From JACCSI01 sp035575715 (GTDB lineage Bacteria; Acidobacteriota; Vicinamibacteria; Vicinamibacterales; UBA2999), in assembly GCA_035575715.1 (NCBI GenBank), contig DATLXN010000038.1, positions 34,052 to 98,051 of the forward strand: a stretch of DNA of 64,000 bases. The letters are read 5' to 3'. Shown in pieces: positions 17,751 through 27,241 of this stretch (position 1 is the first letter of the stretch; every line of letters begins with the position of its first letter). The notes under the pieces were generated by a model that was not told the DNA's origin, made no database searches, and saw nothing but the letters and a program-made list of their open reading frames with translations. A program made the translations under genes and the position numbers.

Positions 17751-18737
17751 GTGAACAGTTTGGCGGCGGAAGTTCAAGAGGGGCGGGAGCGCATTCTCCG
17801 CGAGCTCCGCAAGATCATCGTCGGCCAGGACGACGTCGTTGACGAGGTGCTGATCGCGCTGTTCACCGGCGGTCATTGCCTGCTGACTGGTGTGCCGGGC
17901 CTGGCAAAAACATTACTCATCAAGACGCTGGCCGAAATCCTCGATCTCAGTTTCAAACGCATCCAGTTCACGCCTGACCTGATGCCGGCGGATATCACCG
18001 GCACCGAGATTCTCGATGAGGAGGGAGGCCGGCGCGCACTGCGGTTCCTGAAGGGGCCGATTTTCGCCCAGATTATCCTCGCCGACGAAATCAACCGCAC
18101 CCCGCCAAAGACGCAGGCAGCGTTGCTCGAGGCGATGCAGGAGTATCACGTGACCGCGGCCGGTCGCACCTATGAACTGGAGCGGCCGTTCTTCGTCTTG
18201 GCCACGCAGAATCCGATCGAGCTCGAAGGCACCTACCCGTTGCCCGAAGCGCAGCTCGATCGCTTCATGTTCAACGTGGTGATGACCTACCTCACGCCGG
18301 AAGATGAAGTGCGCGTGGTGACCCAGACCACCGGTGCCGTCAAGCTGGTGCCGCAGCGGGTGCTGGACGGACCAGCGATCATCAATTTTCAAAAAAGTGT
18401 GCGCGAGGTGTTAGTCGCCGACGAAGTCGCGCGCTACGCCGTTCGATTGGTCGATACTTCGCGGCCTGGACGCGGTGCGAATCTCGAGTTCGTTCAAAAG
18501 TGGGTCAAGTGGGGTGCCGGGCTGCGCGCTTCGCAGGCGCTGGTCCTGGGCAGCAAAGCGCGCGCACTGATTCACGGCCGTCACCACGTGTCGGTGAAAG
18601 ATATCCATGCGCTGGCCAAGCCGATCCTGCGCCATCGGGTCATTCCCAATTTTTACGCGGAGGCCGAAGGCATCACCTCGGATCGCGTCGTCGAGCACCT
18701 CCTCGAGGCCGTGCCGGCGCCGTCGAGCGGTTTATAG
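17751..18737 (+). CDS. MoxR-family AAA+ ATPase
   Basis: The 328-residue protein has Walker A LLTGVPGLAKTLL (residues 44-56), Walker B ILADEINRTPPKTQ, and the MoxR-specific stretches FVLATQNPIELEGTYPLPEAQ and LDRFMFNV. MoxR ATPases act as chaperones with VWA partners, and DUF58 and VWA genes follow directly. Its start is GTG, with GGAG 8 bases before it. The catalytic residues for ATP use all look intact. The client is unknown. Confidence 0.95.
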   Translation: MNSLAAEVQEGRERILRELRKIIVGQDDVVDEVLIALFTGGHCLLTGVPGLAKTLLIKTLAEILDLSFKRIQFTPDLMPADITGTEILDEEGGRRALRFLKGPIFAQIILADEINRTPPKTQAALLEAMQEYHVTAAGRTYELERPFFVLATQNPIELEGTYPLPEAQLDRFMFNVVMTYLTPEDEVRVVTQTTGAVKLVPQRVLDGPAIINFQKSVREVLVADEVARYAVRLVDTSRPGRGANLEFVQKWVKWGAGLRASQALVLGSKARALIHGRHHVSVKDIHALAKPILRHRVIPNFYAEAEGITSDRVVEHLLEAVPAPSSGL

Positions 18738-18749
18738 CGACCACCCAGC

Positions 18750-19646
18750 ATGGCCGACGCGCGCACAAGTTACCTGGATCCCGCGACGCTCGCGCGGCTC
18801 GGTACGCTCGAACTCAAGGCGCGGACCATCGTCGAAGGCTTCCTGACCGGCCTGCACCGCAGCCCCTTCAAGGGGTTCAGCGTTGAATTCGCGGAATATC
18901 GCCAGTACCTGCCGGGCGATGACCTGGCGACGCTCGACTGGAAGGTCTACGGCAAGACTGACCGGCACTTCATCAAAAAGTACGAAGAGGAAACTAATCT
19001 CGACTGCCACATCATGCTCGATGTCAGTGCCTCGATGGGGTATGCGTCGGGCACGGTCAGCAAGCTGCAATACGCGTCATATCTCGCGGCGTCGCTGGCC
19101 TATCTGATGAATCGGCAACGCGATGCGTTTGGCCTGATTGCCTTCGACGACAAGATTGTCCGGCTGTTGCCGGCGCGCGCCCGTTCGGGCCACCTCACCT
19201 CGTTGCTGGTGACGCTCGAGCGCCTACAGCTCGGCGCGCAAACCAATGTGGCGAAGCCGTTGAAGGATCTGGCGGAGGCTATCCGCAAACGCGGCTTGAT
19301 CGTCTTGATCTCCGACTTACTCGATGATCCGGGCCGGGTGCTCGAAGGACTGAAGCACTTCCGCTACCGCGGCACCGAAGTGATCGTCTTCCAGGTGCTC
19401 GATCCTGCGGAACTGCGTTTTCCGTTCGAGCAGGCGGCGCGATTTCGCGACACCGAAACAGCCGAGGAGCTGCTGGCAGTGCCGGGCGCGGTCCGCGACG
19501 AGTATCTCAAGGCGATCAGTGATCTGCAGGAGCGCTATCGGCGCGAGTTGCGACTCGCGGGCATTGACTTCGTCACGCTTGACACGTCGATTCCGCTCGA
19601 AACGGCACTCTCGGCGTACCTGTTGACGCGGCGTCGAGCGTTCTGA
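18750..19646 (+). CDS. DUF58 domain protein
   Basis: This 298-residue cytoplasmic protein has the DUF58 entry motif FKGFSVEFAEYRQYLPGDD, followed by LDWKVYGKTDRHFIKKYEEE. A VWA-like metal site (MLDVSASMGY) comes next. The family is the usual partner of MoxR ATPases. It starts 12 bases after moxR, and its TGA shares a base with the ATG of the next gene (TGATG), indicating tight coupling. It may present or sense the VWA proteins encoded downstream. Confidence 0.93.
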   Translation: MADARTSYLDPATLARLGTLELKARTIVEGFLTGLHRSPFKGFSVEFAEYRQYLPGDDLATLDWKVYGKTDRHFIKKYEEETNLDCHIMLDVSASMGYASGTVSKLQYASYLAASLAYLMNRQRDAFGLIAFDDKIVRLLPARARSGHLTSLLVTLERLQLGAQTNVAKPLKDLAEAIRKRGLIVLISDLLDDPGRVLEGLKHFRYRGTEVIVFQVLDPAELRFPFEQAARFRDTETAEELLAVPGAVRDEYLKAISDLQERYRRELRLAGIDFVTLDTSIPLETALSAYLLTRRRAF

Positions 19647-21523
19647 TGTTTGGCCTGAACGTCCTCTATCCGTTGTTTCTGGCGGCTGCCGCCGCAGTGG
19701 CGATCCCGATCGCACTGCACTTGTTTCGTCGAAAGACGGAGCGGGTTGTCGACTTCCCAGCCGTCCGGCTCTTGCGGAAAGGCCCGGTCGAGCAACATCG
19801 TCGTCGCCGATTGCGCGAACTCCTGTTGCTGGCCTTGCGGGTCACCGCCCTGGCGCTGCTGGCGTTCGCCTTCTCGCGCCCATACTTCGATGAGGGGGCC
19901 GGCGCCCTGCCCGCACCAGTCTCGGTCATTGCTCTCGATATATCGCTGAGCCTTTCGGCACCGGGCCAGTGGGAGGCTGCGCGAGCGCACGCGCGTCGCG
20001 CCGTGGACGAGGCGCCGTCGACGCATGCCGTTGCGCTGATGACGTTTGCCGACTCAGCGACGGTGGTGGTGCCGCCGACCACCGACCGCGGCGGTGTCCT
20101 CGCCGCGATTGATGCCGCGAAGGCAGCGGCGGGCGCGACAAGGTATCGAACCGCGCTGGCGCGCGCGGCAGAAGTGATCGGCGGGGCGACCGGCCGAATT
20201 GTCGTCGTCAGCGATCTCCAGCAGTCCGGCTGGGAGGCGGGAGATGAAGGCGCGGTGCCCGACGGTATTCGGATTGAGGTCAGCGAAGTGCCGGCACCGC
20301 CGGGCAACGTCGCCGTAACGGCAGTTCGGCGTGACGGCGCGGCGGTGATCGCGGCGATCCATAACTACGGTGCGCGCCCGATCCGCCTGCCGGTACACCT
20401 GCGCGTGGCCGACAAGGACGTCGTCACGCAGGCCACCGACATCGCCGCGCAATCTGCCGCGGAGGTCCGACTGTCAGCGACCTTACCCGCGCGCGGGGCG
20501 GCGTCGGTGGTCATCGACGATGCGGCCGGCTATCAGGGTGATAACCAATGGCACTTCGTGCTCGACCCGCCCGGCGCCGTGTCGATTTTAGTGATCACCG
20601 CTGCCGCCCCTGACTCCTCGAACGCCGGGCTCTACATCGAACGCGCGCTGAGTGTTGCTGATGACGGTCGCGCCTTCGCGCCGCAGGTCATCGATGGGCG
20701 CGCGTTTTCGTCGCTGTCTGTGGAACGGTTTGGCCAGCCGGCGTCGCTCATCGTGCTCGGCACGACGACCTTGGATCGTACCGGTCGCCAGCGCATTGCC
20801 GCCTATCTCAATGAAGGCGGCCGCGTCCTGGTCACGCTCGGTCCAGACGTCGACTTGGCGACCTTGCCGGATGCGATCGGTGGCGCCATCGATGTGGAGC
20901 CAGTGCCCGCCGCCGCCGCGCGCACCGCAACGCTCGTTGCGACCGACGGCCGCCATCCCATTTTTCGTCCTTTTCTCAGGCCGAGCGGCGCGTTAGGGGA
21001 CGTCTATATCGAGCAGTACCGACGTCTGAATGATCAGAGCGGCCGAACGGTGCTGGCACGATTCTCAGGAGCGGGCAACGCTTTTACGGAACAGCCGGTA
21101 GGCAGGGGACGGCTGTTGTTATTTGCCTCGGATCTCGACAACCAGTGGAACCGCTTCCCCCTGAATCCGTCGTTTGTCCCGTGGGCGATTGAGACGGCTC
21201 GCTATCTCACCCACGGACGCGAGCAGCGGCAGGACTTCGTGCTGCCGGAACACCCGCTCGGCAGTGAGGCCGCACCTGGTGTCTATCAGCTCAGCAACCC
21301 TGACCGTCGCGTCGCGGTCAACGTGGATGTCCGCGAATCGAATCCCACTCGCACCACGGCAGAAGAATTCACTGGTGCCATTGCGCGTTTGAATCAAGTC
21401 GCGGCAGTGCGCGCCCAGGCAGTAGCGCGCGAACAAGAAGATCGGCAGCGGTTGTGGCAGATCGGTTTGTTAGTGATGTTCGTGGCCCTCGCCGGGGAGG
21501 GTCTGATCGGCCGATCGCGCTGA
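19646..21523 (+). CDS. BatA-type VWA membrane protein
   Basis: The 625-residue protein begins with the BatA N-terminal region (LYPLFLAAAAAVAIPIALHL, then a basic loop and a second helix LLLLALRVTALALLAFAF). It has a VWA MIDAS motif at Asp98 (ALDISLSLS), a middle beta-rich part, a GATase-like block (GRVLVTLGPDVDLA) and a C-terminal helix (GLLVMFVALAGEGLIG). It is probably held in the inner membrane with its bulk in the periplasm. It belongs to the MoxR/DUF58 unit. Aerotolerance (Bat) proteins share the N-terminal part, but a role in oxygen tolerance is not implied. Confidence 0.88.
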   Translation: MFGLNVLYPLFLAAAAAVAIPIALHLFRRKTERVVDFPAVRLLRKGPVEQHRRRRLRELLLLALRVTALALLAFAFSRPYFDEGAGALPAPVSVIALDISLSLSAPGQWEAARAHARRAVDEAPSTHAVALMTFADSATVVVPPTTDRGGVLAAIDAAKAAAGATRYRTALARAAEVIGGATGRIVVVSDLQQSGWEAGDEGAVPDGIRIEVSEVPAPPGNVAVTAVRRDGAAVIAAIHNYGARPIRLPVHLRVADKDVVTQATDIAAQSAAEVRLSATLPARGAASVVIDDAAGYQGDNQWHFVLDPPGAVSILVITAAAPDSSNAGLYIERALSVADDGRAFAPQVIDGRAFSSLSVERFGQPASLIVLGTTTLDRTGRQRIAAYLNEGGRVLVTLGPDVDLATLPDAIGGAIDVEPVPAAAARTATLVATDGRHPIFRPFLRPSGALGDVYIEQYRRLNDQSGRTVLARFSGAGNAFTEQPVGRGRLLLFASDLDNQWNRFPLNPSFVPWAIETARYLTHGREQRQDFVLPEHPLGSEAAPGVYQLSNPDRRVAVNVDVRESNPTRTTAEEFTGAIARLNQVAAVRAQAVAREQEDRQRLWQIGLLVMFVALAGEGLIGRSR

Positions 21524-21540
21524 GCCCTCAGGAGTCGCCC

Positions 21541-21609
21541 ATGCACTACGATAAGCATGACGGCCCCGACCTCGTGGAAAGCGGAAGAGATGAGCGAGCA
21601 TTCGGTTGA
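21541..21609 (+). CDS. Possible 22-codon leader ORF overlapping the next start
   Basis: An ATG preceded by CAGGAG at a 6-base spacing opens a short frame (MHYDKHDGPDLVESG plus seven residues). It ends in TGA at 21607-21609, inside the first codons of the downstream DUF4175-like gene in another frame. The ribosome binding site is better than that of the large gene. It may couple or regulate translation. It could equally be a chance frame. Confidence 0.25.
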   Translation: MHYDKHDGPDLVESGRDERAFG

Positions 21610-24600
21610 GCTCCAGGCCACTCTCACCGGCATCAAGCGTCAGTGGACGCAGCGGGCATGGCTGCGCGCATGGACACGTGGGGCTGCTGCGGCTGCTACA
21701 GTCGTGCTGGTCGGCTTCGTCGCGTCGTTGCTGATCGCGCGAGACGGTCTGCCGCTCCTCATCACAGCCGCCGTCGTTCTGATCGTCGCCGTCTTCGCCA
21801 TCGCCCGCGCGCTATGGCCCTGCCGACACGCTCCCAAAGAGCCCCAGATCGCCCGCTTCATCGAAGAGCGGACCGGCGGCCTCGACGATGTGGTGGTTAC
21901 GGCTGTTGATTACGCCGCCAGGCCAGAGGCCTCGGCGCGCATGCGTGAGGCGCTCGCCGCCGACGCCGCACGCGCCCTTGCCGCGATCGATCTCGACCTG
22001 CTCATCCCGAAAAAATCGAGACGGCTAGCGGCGGTGACTGCCGGTGTGGCGACGATTGCATTGGCGGTCAGCATTGGACTGTTTGCGCCCAAGGTGTCAC
22101 GCGGCGCCAACGTGGCTGGCGCGTATCTGTTTCCGCAGCGTCTGACGCTGGAGGTGACGCCGGGCACCGGTAAACTGCGCGCCGGGCAGCCGCTGGCAAT
22201 CACCGCCCGAGTTGCTGGTCTGGCCGGCGAAGTGATCCCGACCTTGACCCTCAAGATCGGCGATGAAACACGAACCGTGCGAATGGTCACGACCGAGGTC
22301 GCGGGCACATTTGCCGTCGCCATTGAGCGTGTCGACGAGTCCTTCGCGTATCGAGTCGACGCCGCAGCGGCGCGATCCGACGACTATCGCATCACGGTGA
22401 TCAAGCCACCGCGTGTGGAACGGATCGACCTGCGCTACGAATTCCCGCGTGGCCTTGGGCTTGCCCCACGCACAGACCAAGACAGCGGCGACATCTATGG
22501 TCCTGCCGGGACCCGCGTCCAGTTGACGGTCACTGCAGACAAGCCGATCAAAAACGCCTTCCTGGTGCTCGACGACGGTAGACAGGTAGCGCTCGCCGGC
22601 GCCGCCGCTGTATTAGAGGGCGCGCTCACTATCAGCGACGACGGCTCCTACCGCATCGCGCTCGCCGATCAAGACGGTCTGTCTAGCGCGGGCGACACGG
22701 AGTATTTCATCCGGACCCTCGCCGATCGCCCGCCGGACGTGCGGATCATCCGGCCAGCCAGCGACAAGCAGGTTACACCCCTCGAAGAAGTCACGATCGA
22801 AGCTCGCGCAGACGACGACTACGGCATCGCGTCGCTCGACCTGGTCTTTCAATCGGTCACCGGCACGCAGAAGACGGTTGCGCTGCGGGGCAGGCAGGGC
22901 GGGCTGACCGCCGCGGGCCTGCATACCTTGTTCATGGAGGAATTGGGCGTCCAGCCCGGCGACTTTGTGACGTACTACGCGCGCGCCCGCGATGTCGGCC
23001 GTGGTCGCCGGTCGACGGAAGCGCGCAGCGATATTTTTTTCCTCGAAGTAAAGCCATTCGAAGAAGAGTTCGTCGCGGCGCAAAGCCAATCGATGGGGCA
23101 GGGCGGATCGCAAAGTGCCAACGATCTGCAGGCGCTCGCCGAGGCCCAGAAGGAAATTATCGTCGCGACCTGGAAACTCGATGCGCGCGCGCGACGCGCG
23201 CAGGATGCCGGCTCGCGGCAAGACATCACAGCCGTCTCGAAGTCGCAAGCCGACCTGCGCGTCCGCGCCGAGCGCGCCAGCGCGCAGGCGTCACGGGCGA
23301 CCGATCCGCGGCGGCGCCGGGGCGCTCCGCCGCCCGGCGAGAATCCGCTCGGCAAAGCGGTGGAAGCCATGGGTCGCGCGGTGCATCAACTGGACGCTGC
23401 TCGCACCTCGGTCGCGCTCACCCACGAAATGGAGGCGCTCAACCAGTTGTTGAAGGCCGAGGCTGATGTGCGGCGGCGGCAGGTGTCGCGGCAACAGCAA
23501 GCCGGTGGCGGTGGCGGCGTGAACCGCTCAGAAGCCGACCTGTCCAATCTGTTCGATCAGGAGCTGCGTAAGCGCCAGCAGACCAATTACGAAAGCCCGA
23601 ACTCGACGGAAACGCGCGAGGACGAGAAGCAGGAAGATCCGCTCGAGCGCATTCGCGAGCTGGCGCGCCGGCAGGACGCGCTCAACAAGCAACAGCACGA
23701 TCTCGAACGCAATCGCGAGCGGGTGGCCGCTGAAGAATTGAAGCGGCAACTGGAACGCCTGACGCGCGACCAGAACGAGCTGCGGCAGCAGGCTGAACGG
23801 CTTGCCCAACAGATGCAGCAGGCCTCGAAAGCACCGAGCAGCCAATCGTCGAGCGGCCAGTCGCAGAGCGGCCAATCGCAAGGCCGGCCATCGCAGACTG
23901 GCCAGGCGAAAGGGGGACAGTCGCTCCGGGACATCTCCCAGGACATGCGCGATGCCGCGACTGGCATGAGTCGTCAGGATCCTCAGCAGGCGTCGAGCAG
24001 CGGCGGTCGCGCCGCGGAACGCCTGCGCGACCTCGAAAAGCAGATGCAGGGCGCGCGTCCCGACGACCGACGTCGGGCGCTTGGCGACTTGCAGCTGGAG
24101 ACACGACAGCTCGCCGACGCGCAACGCCGACTCGGCAACGAAGCTGGCCGGACCTCGCAAGGACAACCGGGCGATGACGCGCGGCGGCGGTTAGCAGGTG
24201 AGCAAGACCGACTGGCGGACCGCGCGGACCGCTTAAAGGATCAAGTCCAGCGCCTGTCCCGAAGCGGCGAGGGGAAACCGGAGGAGCGCACCGCGACCTC
24301 CGAGACGGTGCGGGAAATTGACAAGCAGAAACTCGCCGAGCGGATGCGTGCCTCGGCCGAATCGCTCCGCCAGCCGGGTGGCCGTGACCGGGAAGGGGAA
24401 TCCGTGGCCCGAGGGCTCGACAAGATCGCCGATCAACTCGGCGCGGCCGCCGGAACGAAAGATGCCGACTCGCGGCGCCTGTCCGATCAACTGTCCAAGA
24501 CCCAGGAACTGCGTGACTCGGTCGCCCAACTCCAGCGTTCGATCGAACAATTACAGCGCGAGGCGCAGCCAGGTCAAGGCGCACAGCAGGCCTCGCAAGG

Positions 24601-25006
24601 GCGCGAAAGCGCCGGTGGACAACAAGGCGGCAGCACCGGTGCCGATGGTGGGCGAGTCCAGCAGTTGCAGCGCGAGGTCAACGAGCGCATGCGCGAGGCG
24701 GAACGGCTGACCGCCGACCTCCGCCGCGATAACCCTGGGATGCAAGGCGAGCAGAGCCAGGAATGGTGGCGCAGCTTCTCGGCCCCGGGGACCGAGGCCT
24801 TCAAGCAAGACTTCGCGCGTTGGGAATCGCTGAAGAAGAACCTGCTGGTCGCGATCGAGGGGGTCGAATCGAAAGTGTCCGACGAATTACGCGACCGCGA
24901 AAACAAGGAACGCTTCAATGCAGGCGGCCACCAAGCGGTCGGCGAGGCGTATCGCGACATGGTTGAGAAGTACTACCGCTCGCTTGCGGCGCCGCGAAAA
25001 AGGTAG
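21590..25006 (+). CDS. Giant membrane-anchored coiled-coil protein (DUF4175-like)
   Basis: ATG 21590 is preferred over ATG 21557 because GGAAGAG precedes it. The 1138-residue protein has two N-terminal helices (TVVLVGFVASLLIA and PLLITAAVVLIVAVFAI), a third near residue 145, and then a long beta-sandwich region. From about residue 520 to 1080 it becomes a very polar Gln/Arg/Glu coiled coil with runs such as SQSSSGQSQSGQSQGRPSQ. It ends with a conserved-looking block EEWW-like (QEWWRSFSAPGTEAFKQDF) and KYYRSLAAPRK. The position between two VWA genes fits the DUF4175-like members of this gene train. It may be a periplasmic spacer or scaffold. Confidence 0.8.
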   Translation: MSEHSVELQATLTGIKRQWTQRAWLRAWTRGAAAAATVVLVGFVASLLIARDGLPLLITAAVVLIVAVFAIARALWPCRHAPKEPQIARFIEERTGGLDDVVVTAVDYAARPEASARMREALAADAARALAAIDLDLLIPKKSRRLAAVTAGVATIALAVSIGLFAPKVSRGANVAGAYLFPQRLTLEVTPGTGKLRAGQPLAITARVAGLAGEVIPTLTLKIGDETRTVRMVTTEVAGTFAVAIERVDESFAYRVDAAAARSDDYRITVIKPPRVERIDLRYEFPRGLGLAPRTDQDSGDIYGPAGTRVQLTVTADKPIKNAFLVLDDGRQVALAGAAAVLEGALTISDDGSYRIALADQDGLSSAGDTEYFIRTLADRPPDVRIIRPASDKQVTPLEEVTIEARADDDYGIASLDLVFQSVTGTQKTVALRGRQGGLTAAGLHTLFMEELGVQPGDFVTYYARARDVGRGRRSTEARSDIFFLEVKPFEEEFVAAQSQSMGQGGSQSANDLQALAEAQKEIIVATWKLDARARRAQDAGSRQDITAVSKSQADLRVRAERASAQASRATDPRRRRGAPPPGENPLGKAVEAMGRAVHQLDAARTSVALTHEMEALNQLLKAEADVRRRQVSRQQQAGGGGGVNRSEADLSNLFDQELRKRQQTNYESPNSTETREDEKQEDPLERIRELARRQDALNKQQHDLERNRERVAAEELKRQLERLTRDQNELRQQAERLAQQMQQASKAPSSQSSSGQSQSGQSQGRPSQTGQAKGGQSLRDISQDMRDAATGMSRQDPQQASSSGGRAAERLRDLEKQMQGARPDDRRRALGDLQLETRQLADAQRRLGNEAGRTSQGQPGDDARRRLAGEQDRLADRADRLKDQVQRLSRSGEGKPEERTATSETVREIDKQKLAERMRASAESLRQPGGRDREGESVARGLDKIADQLGAAAGTKDADSRRLSDQLSKTQELRDSVAQLQRSIEQLQREAQPGQGAQQASQGRESAGGQQGGSTGADGGRVQQLQREVNERMREAERLTADLRRDNPGMQGEQSQEWWRSFSAPGTEAFKQDFARWESLKKNLLVAIEGVESKVSDELRDRENKERFNAGGHQAVGEAYRDMVEKYYRSLAAPRKR

Positions 25007-25023
25007 TTGGGACGGGTCCCACT

Positions 25024-27231
25024 GTGAGGTTTGCCGTCGCCCTGCCATGGTGGGGCTACGCGGCGGCGTTTGCCGCCGCCCTTCTTTTCGCCTGGTTGGC
25101 GTATGCGCGCAACCGTGCCGCGCTGACCCGCGCGCAACAGGCGACGCTCCTCTCCCTGCGCGCCCTGACGCTACTCCTGATCGTCATCTGCCTGCTCCGA
25201 CCGGTTCGACTGGTCACCGCCGCTGGTGCGCGCGACAGCGTCGTCGCAATTCTTGTCGACGTGTCACGCAGCATGCGACTGGCGGATGACGGCGCGCCAA
25301 GAATCGAGCGGGCGCGGGCGCTCGCCACTGATTTGCAAACGCAGATCGCAGGTGACTATCGCACCGAGTTATTGACGTTTGGGGAATCGCTGAGCCGTGC
25401 CGAGTTGCCCCAGCTGACTGCCGACGCGCGGCGCAGCGACCTCAGTGGTGCGTTGACCGCGCTGACCGAGCGGTTCCGCGGGCAGCGCCTGGCTGGAGTG
25501 GTGGTGTTGTCCGACGGCGGCGATACCGCCGCGACCGAAGCAGGCAGTGGGCGACCGCTTGGCGTCCCGGTCTTCACCGTCGGCATTGGCAACACGGTGA
25601 TTACGCGCGACCGCGAGGTCGTCAACCTCACCGCGGGCGAACCGCTCCTGACTCAGTCGTCGATTGATTTGAGCGCCACGGTGACCAGTGCCGGCTTCGG
25701 CGCGTCGCCGATGCAATTGCGGCTGACCGAGAACGGGCGGTTGATCGAAACACGGCAGATCGCGCCGGTCGAGGGCTCGCCCGCGCACGAGGTGTTTACC
25801 GTGTCGCCCACCTCGGACGGGGCGACGGTCTATGCGATCGAGATACCGGCCGAAGCGGGTGAGTTGGCGGCCGAGAATAATGTCCGGAGCCTGGTCGTGC
25901 CGCCCCAGGGACGTCAACGGCGCGTGCTGATCGTCGAAGGCGCGCCAGGGTTCGAACACACCTTTCTCAAACGGGCACTCGGCCGCGATCGCTCGCTGAC
26001 GGTGGACTCGGTGGTGCGTAAGGGGCAGAACGACCAGGGTCGCGACACGTTTTTCATCCAGGCGTCGTCGAGCCGCTCAGCGGCGCTGGCCGGCGGCTAC
26101 CCGACAAAGCGCGCGGAGCTGTACCGATATGACGCGGTGATCTTCGGCAATATCGAAGGCGATTTCTTCAGCCGCGAACAGCTCGAAATGACCGCGGACT
26201 TTGTCTCGCTACGCGGCGGCGGCCTGCTGGTGTTGGGCGCGCGGTCGTTCGATCGCGCCGGGCTGCTCGGGACGCCGCTCGAGGAAGTGTTACCGCTTGA
26301 TTTGACGGACCGTCGTGGGGCGGCGCTCCGCTCCGGCGGCGTGACGCCCGCCGCCAACGCGTTGGCGCTCACCGCCGACGGGGCGGCCCATCCAGCGACC
26401 CGGCTGGCCGTGACCATCGATGAAAGCCGCAAGCGGTGGGCGCAACTCCCGCCGCTTGCCGCAGTGGTCACCGCAGGCGCCCCGCGGGCCGGTGCCCAGG
26501 TGCTCGCGTTGACGAGCGGGGCTGGCGGCGAGATCCGCCCGTTGATCGTCACGCAGCGCTATGGCCTTGGGCGATCGATGGTGTTCGCCGGCGAAGCGGC
26601 ATGGCGGTGGCGCATGCTGAAACCGGCAAGCGATACGACCTACGAGATGGTGTGGCGGCAACTGGCGCGCTGGCTGGGCGCCGGGGCAGGAGAGCCGGTT
26701 GAAATCCCTCCCGTCGCCGTCGGGTTGCCGGGGACCACCGAGCCCATCAGTGTGCTGGTGCGCGACGAAGAGTTCAAAGCGATCGGCGATGGCGAAGTCA
26801 CGGTCCGCGTCAAAGACCCGGCCGGTGTCGAACGCTCGGTACCGGCGGCGTTGGCCGACCCGCGCATCGGCAGATATGCCGCGGCCGTCCGCTTTGATCA
26901 ACCCGGCGTCTACACCATTGCCGCTGATGTCCGGCGAGGCGGCCACAGCCTGGGGACAGTGACGCGACCGACGCTGGTTGGCGGCGCTGACGTGGAATTG
27001 AGTGAACCGCGCTTGAACGAGGCGGTGTTACGCCGCATTGCCGAGACGACCAGCGGGGCGTATGTCCCCGCCGCCGCTGCATCGACGATTCCGGGTCTGT
27101 TGCGTGCGAGTGCGGTCGGCAACCCGCCCACCGAGATGCGCGACCTGTGGAATAACCTCTGGACCTTGCTAGCGATTGTCGCTTTGCTGAGCGGGGAATG
27201 GCTGATGCGCCGGAGAGTTGGGTTGGCTTAA
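25024..27231 (+). CDS. VWA/glutamine-amidotransferase-like membrane protein
   Basis: The 735-residue protein has two N-terminal helices (residues 9-28 and 42-60), a VWA domain with MIDAS Asp79 (ILVDVSRSMRL), an Ig-like part, a class I GATase-like part (VIFGNIEGDFFSREQLE then LRGGGLLVLGARSFDRAG) and a last helix (LLAIVALLSGEWLMRR). No amidotransferase cysteine is evident in the nucleophile-elbow position, so this domain is probably structural. It begins with GTG 17 bases after the coiled-coil gene and has no clear ribosome binding site. It is a second VWA protein of the MoxR block. Confidence 0.85.
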   Translation: MRFAVALPWWGYAAAFAAALLFAWLAYARNRAALTRAQQATLLSLRALTLLLIVICLLRPVRLVTAAGARDSVVAILVDVSRSMRLADDGAPRIERARALATDLQTQIAGDYRTELLTFGESLSRAELPQLTADARRSDLSGALTALTERFRGQRLAGVVVLSDGGDTAATEAGSGRPLGVPVFTVGIGNTVITRDREVVNLTAGEPLLTQSSIDLSATVTSAGFGASPMQLRLTENGRLIETRQIAPVEGSPAHEVFTVSPTSDGATVYAIEIPAEAGELAAENNVRSLVVPPQGRQRRVLIVEGAPGFEHTFLKRALGRDRSLTVDSVVRKGQNDQGRDTFFIQASSSRSAALAGGYPTKRAELYRYDAVIFGNIEGDFFSREQLEMTADFVSLRGGGLLVLGARSFDRAGLLGTPLEEVLPLDLTDRRGAALRSGGVTPAANALALTADGAAHPATRLAVTIDESRKRWAQLPPLAAVVTAGAPRAGAQVLALTSGAGGEIRPLIVTQRYGLGRSMVFAGEAAWRWRMLKPASDTTYEMVWRQLARWLGAGAGEPVEIPPVAVGLPGTTEPISVLVRDEEFKAIGDGEVTVRVKDPAGVERSVPAALADPRIGRYAAAVRFDQPGVYTIAADVRRGGHSLGTVTRPTLVGGADVELSEPRLNEAVLRRIAETTSGAYVPAAAASTIPGLLRASAVGNPPTEMRDLWNNLWTLLAIVALLSGEWLMRRRVGLA

Positions 27232-27241
27232 AGTGGCAGCT

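Noticed and set aside
25024..27231. Active glutamine amidotransferase
   Set aside because: The fold-like segments are present, but no nucleophilic Cys is found at the expected turn.
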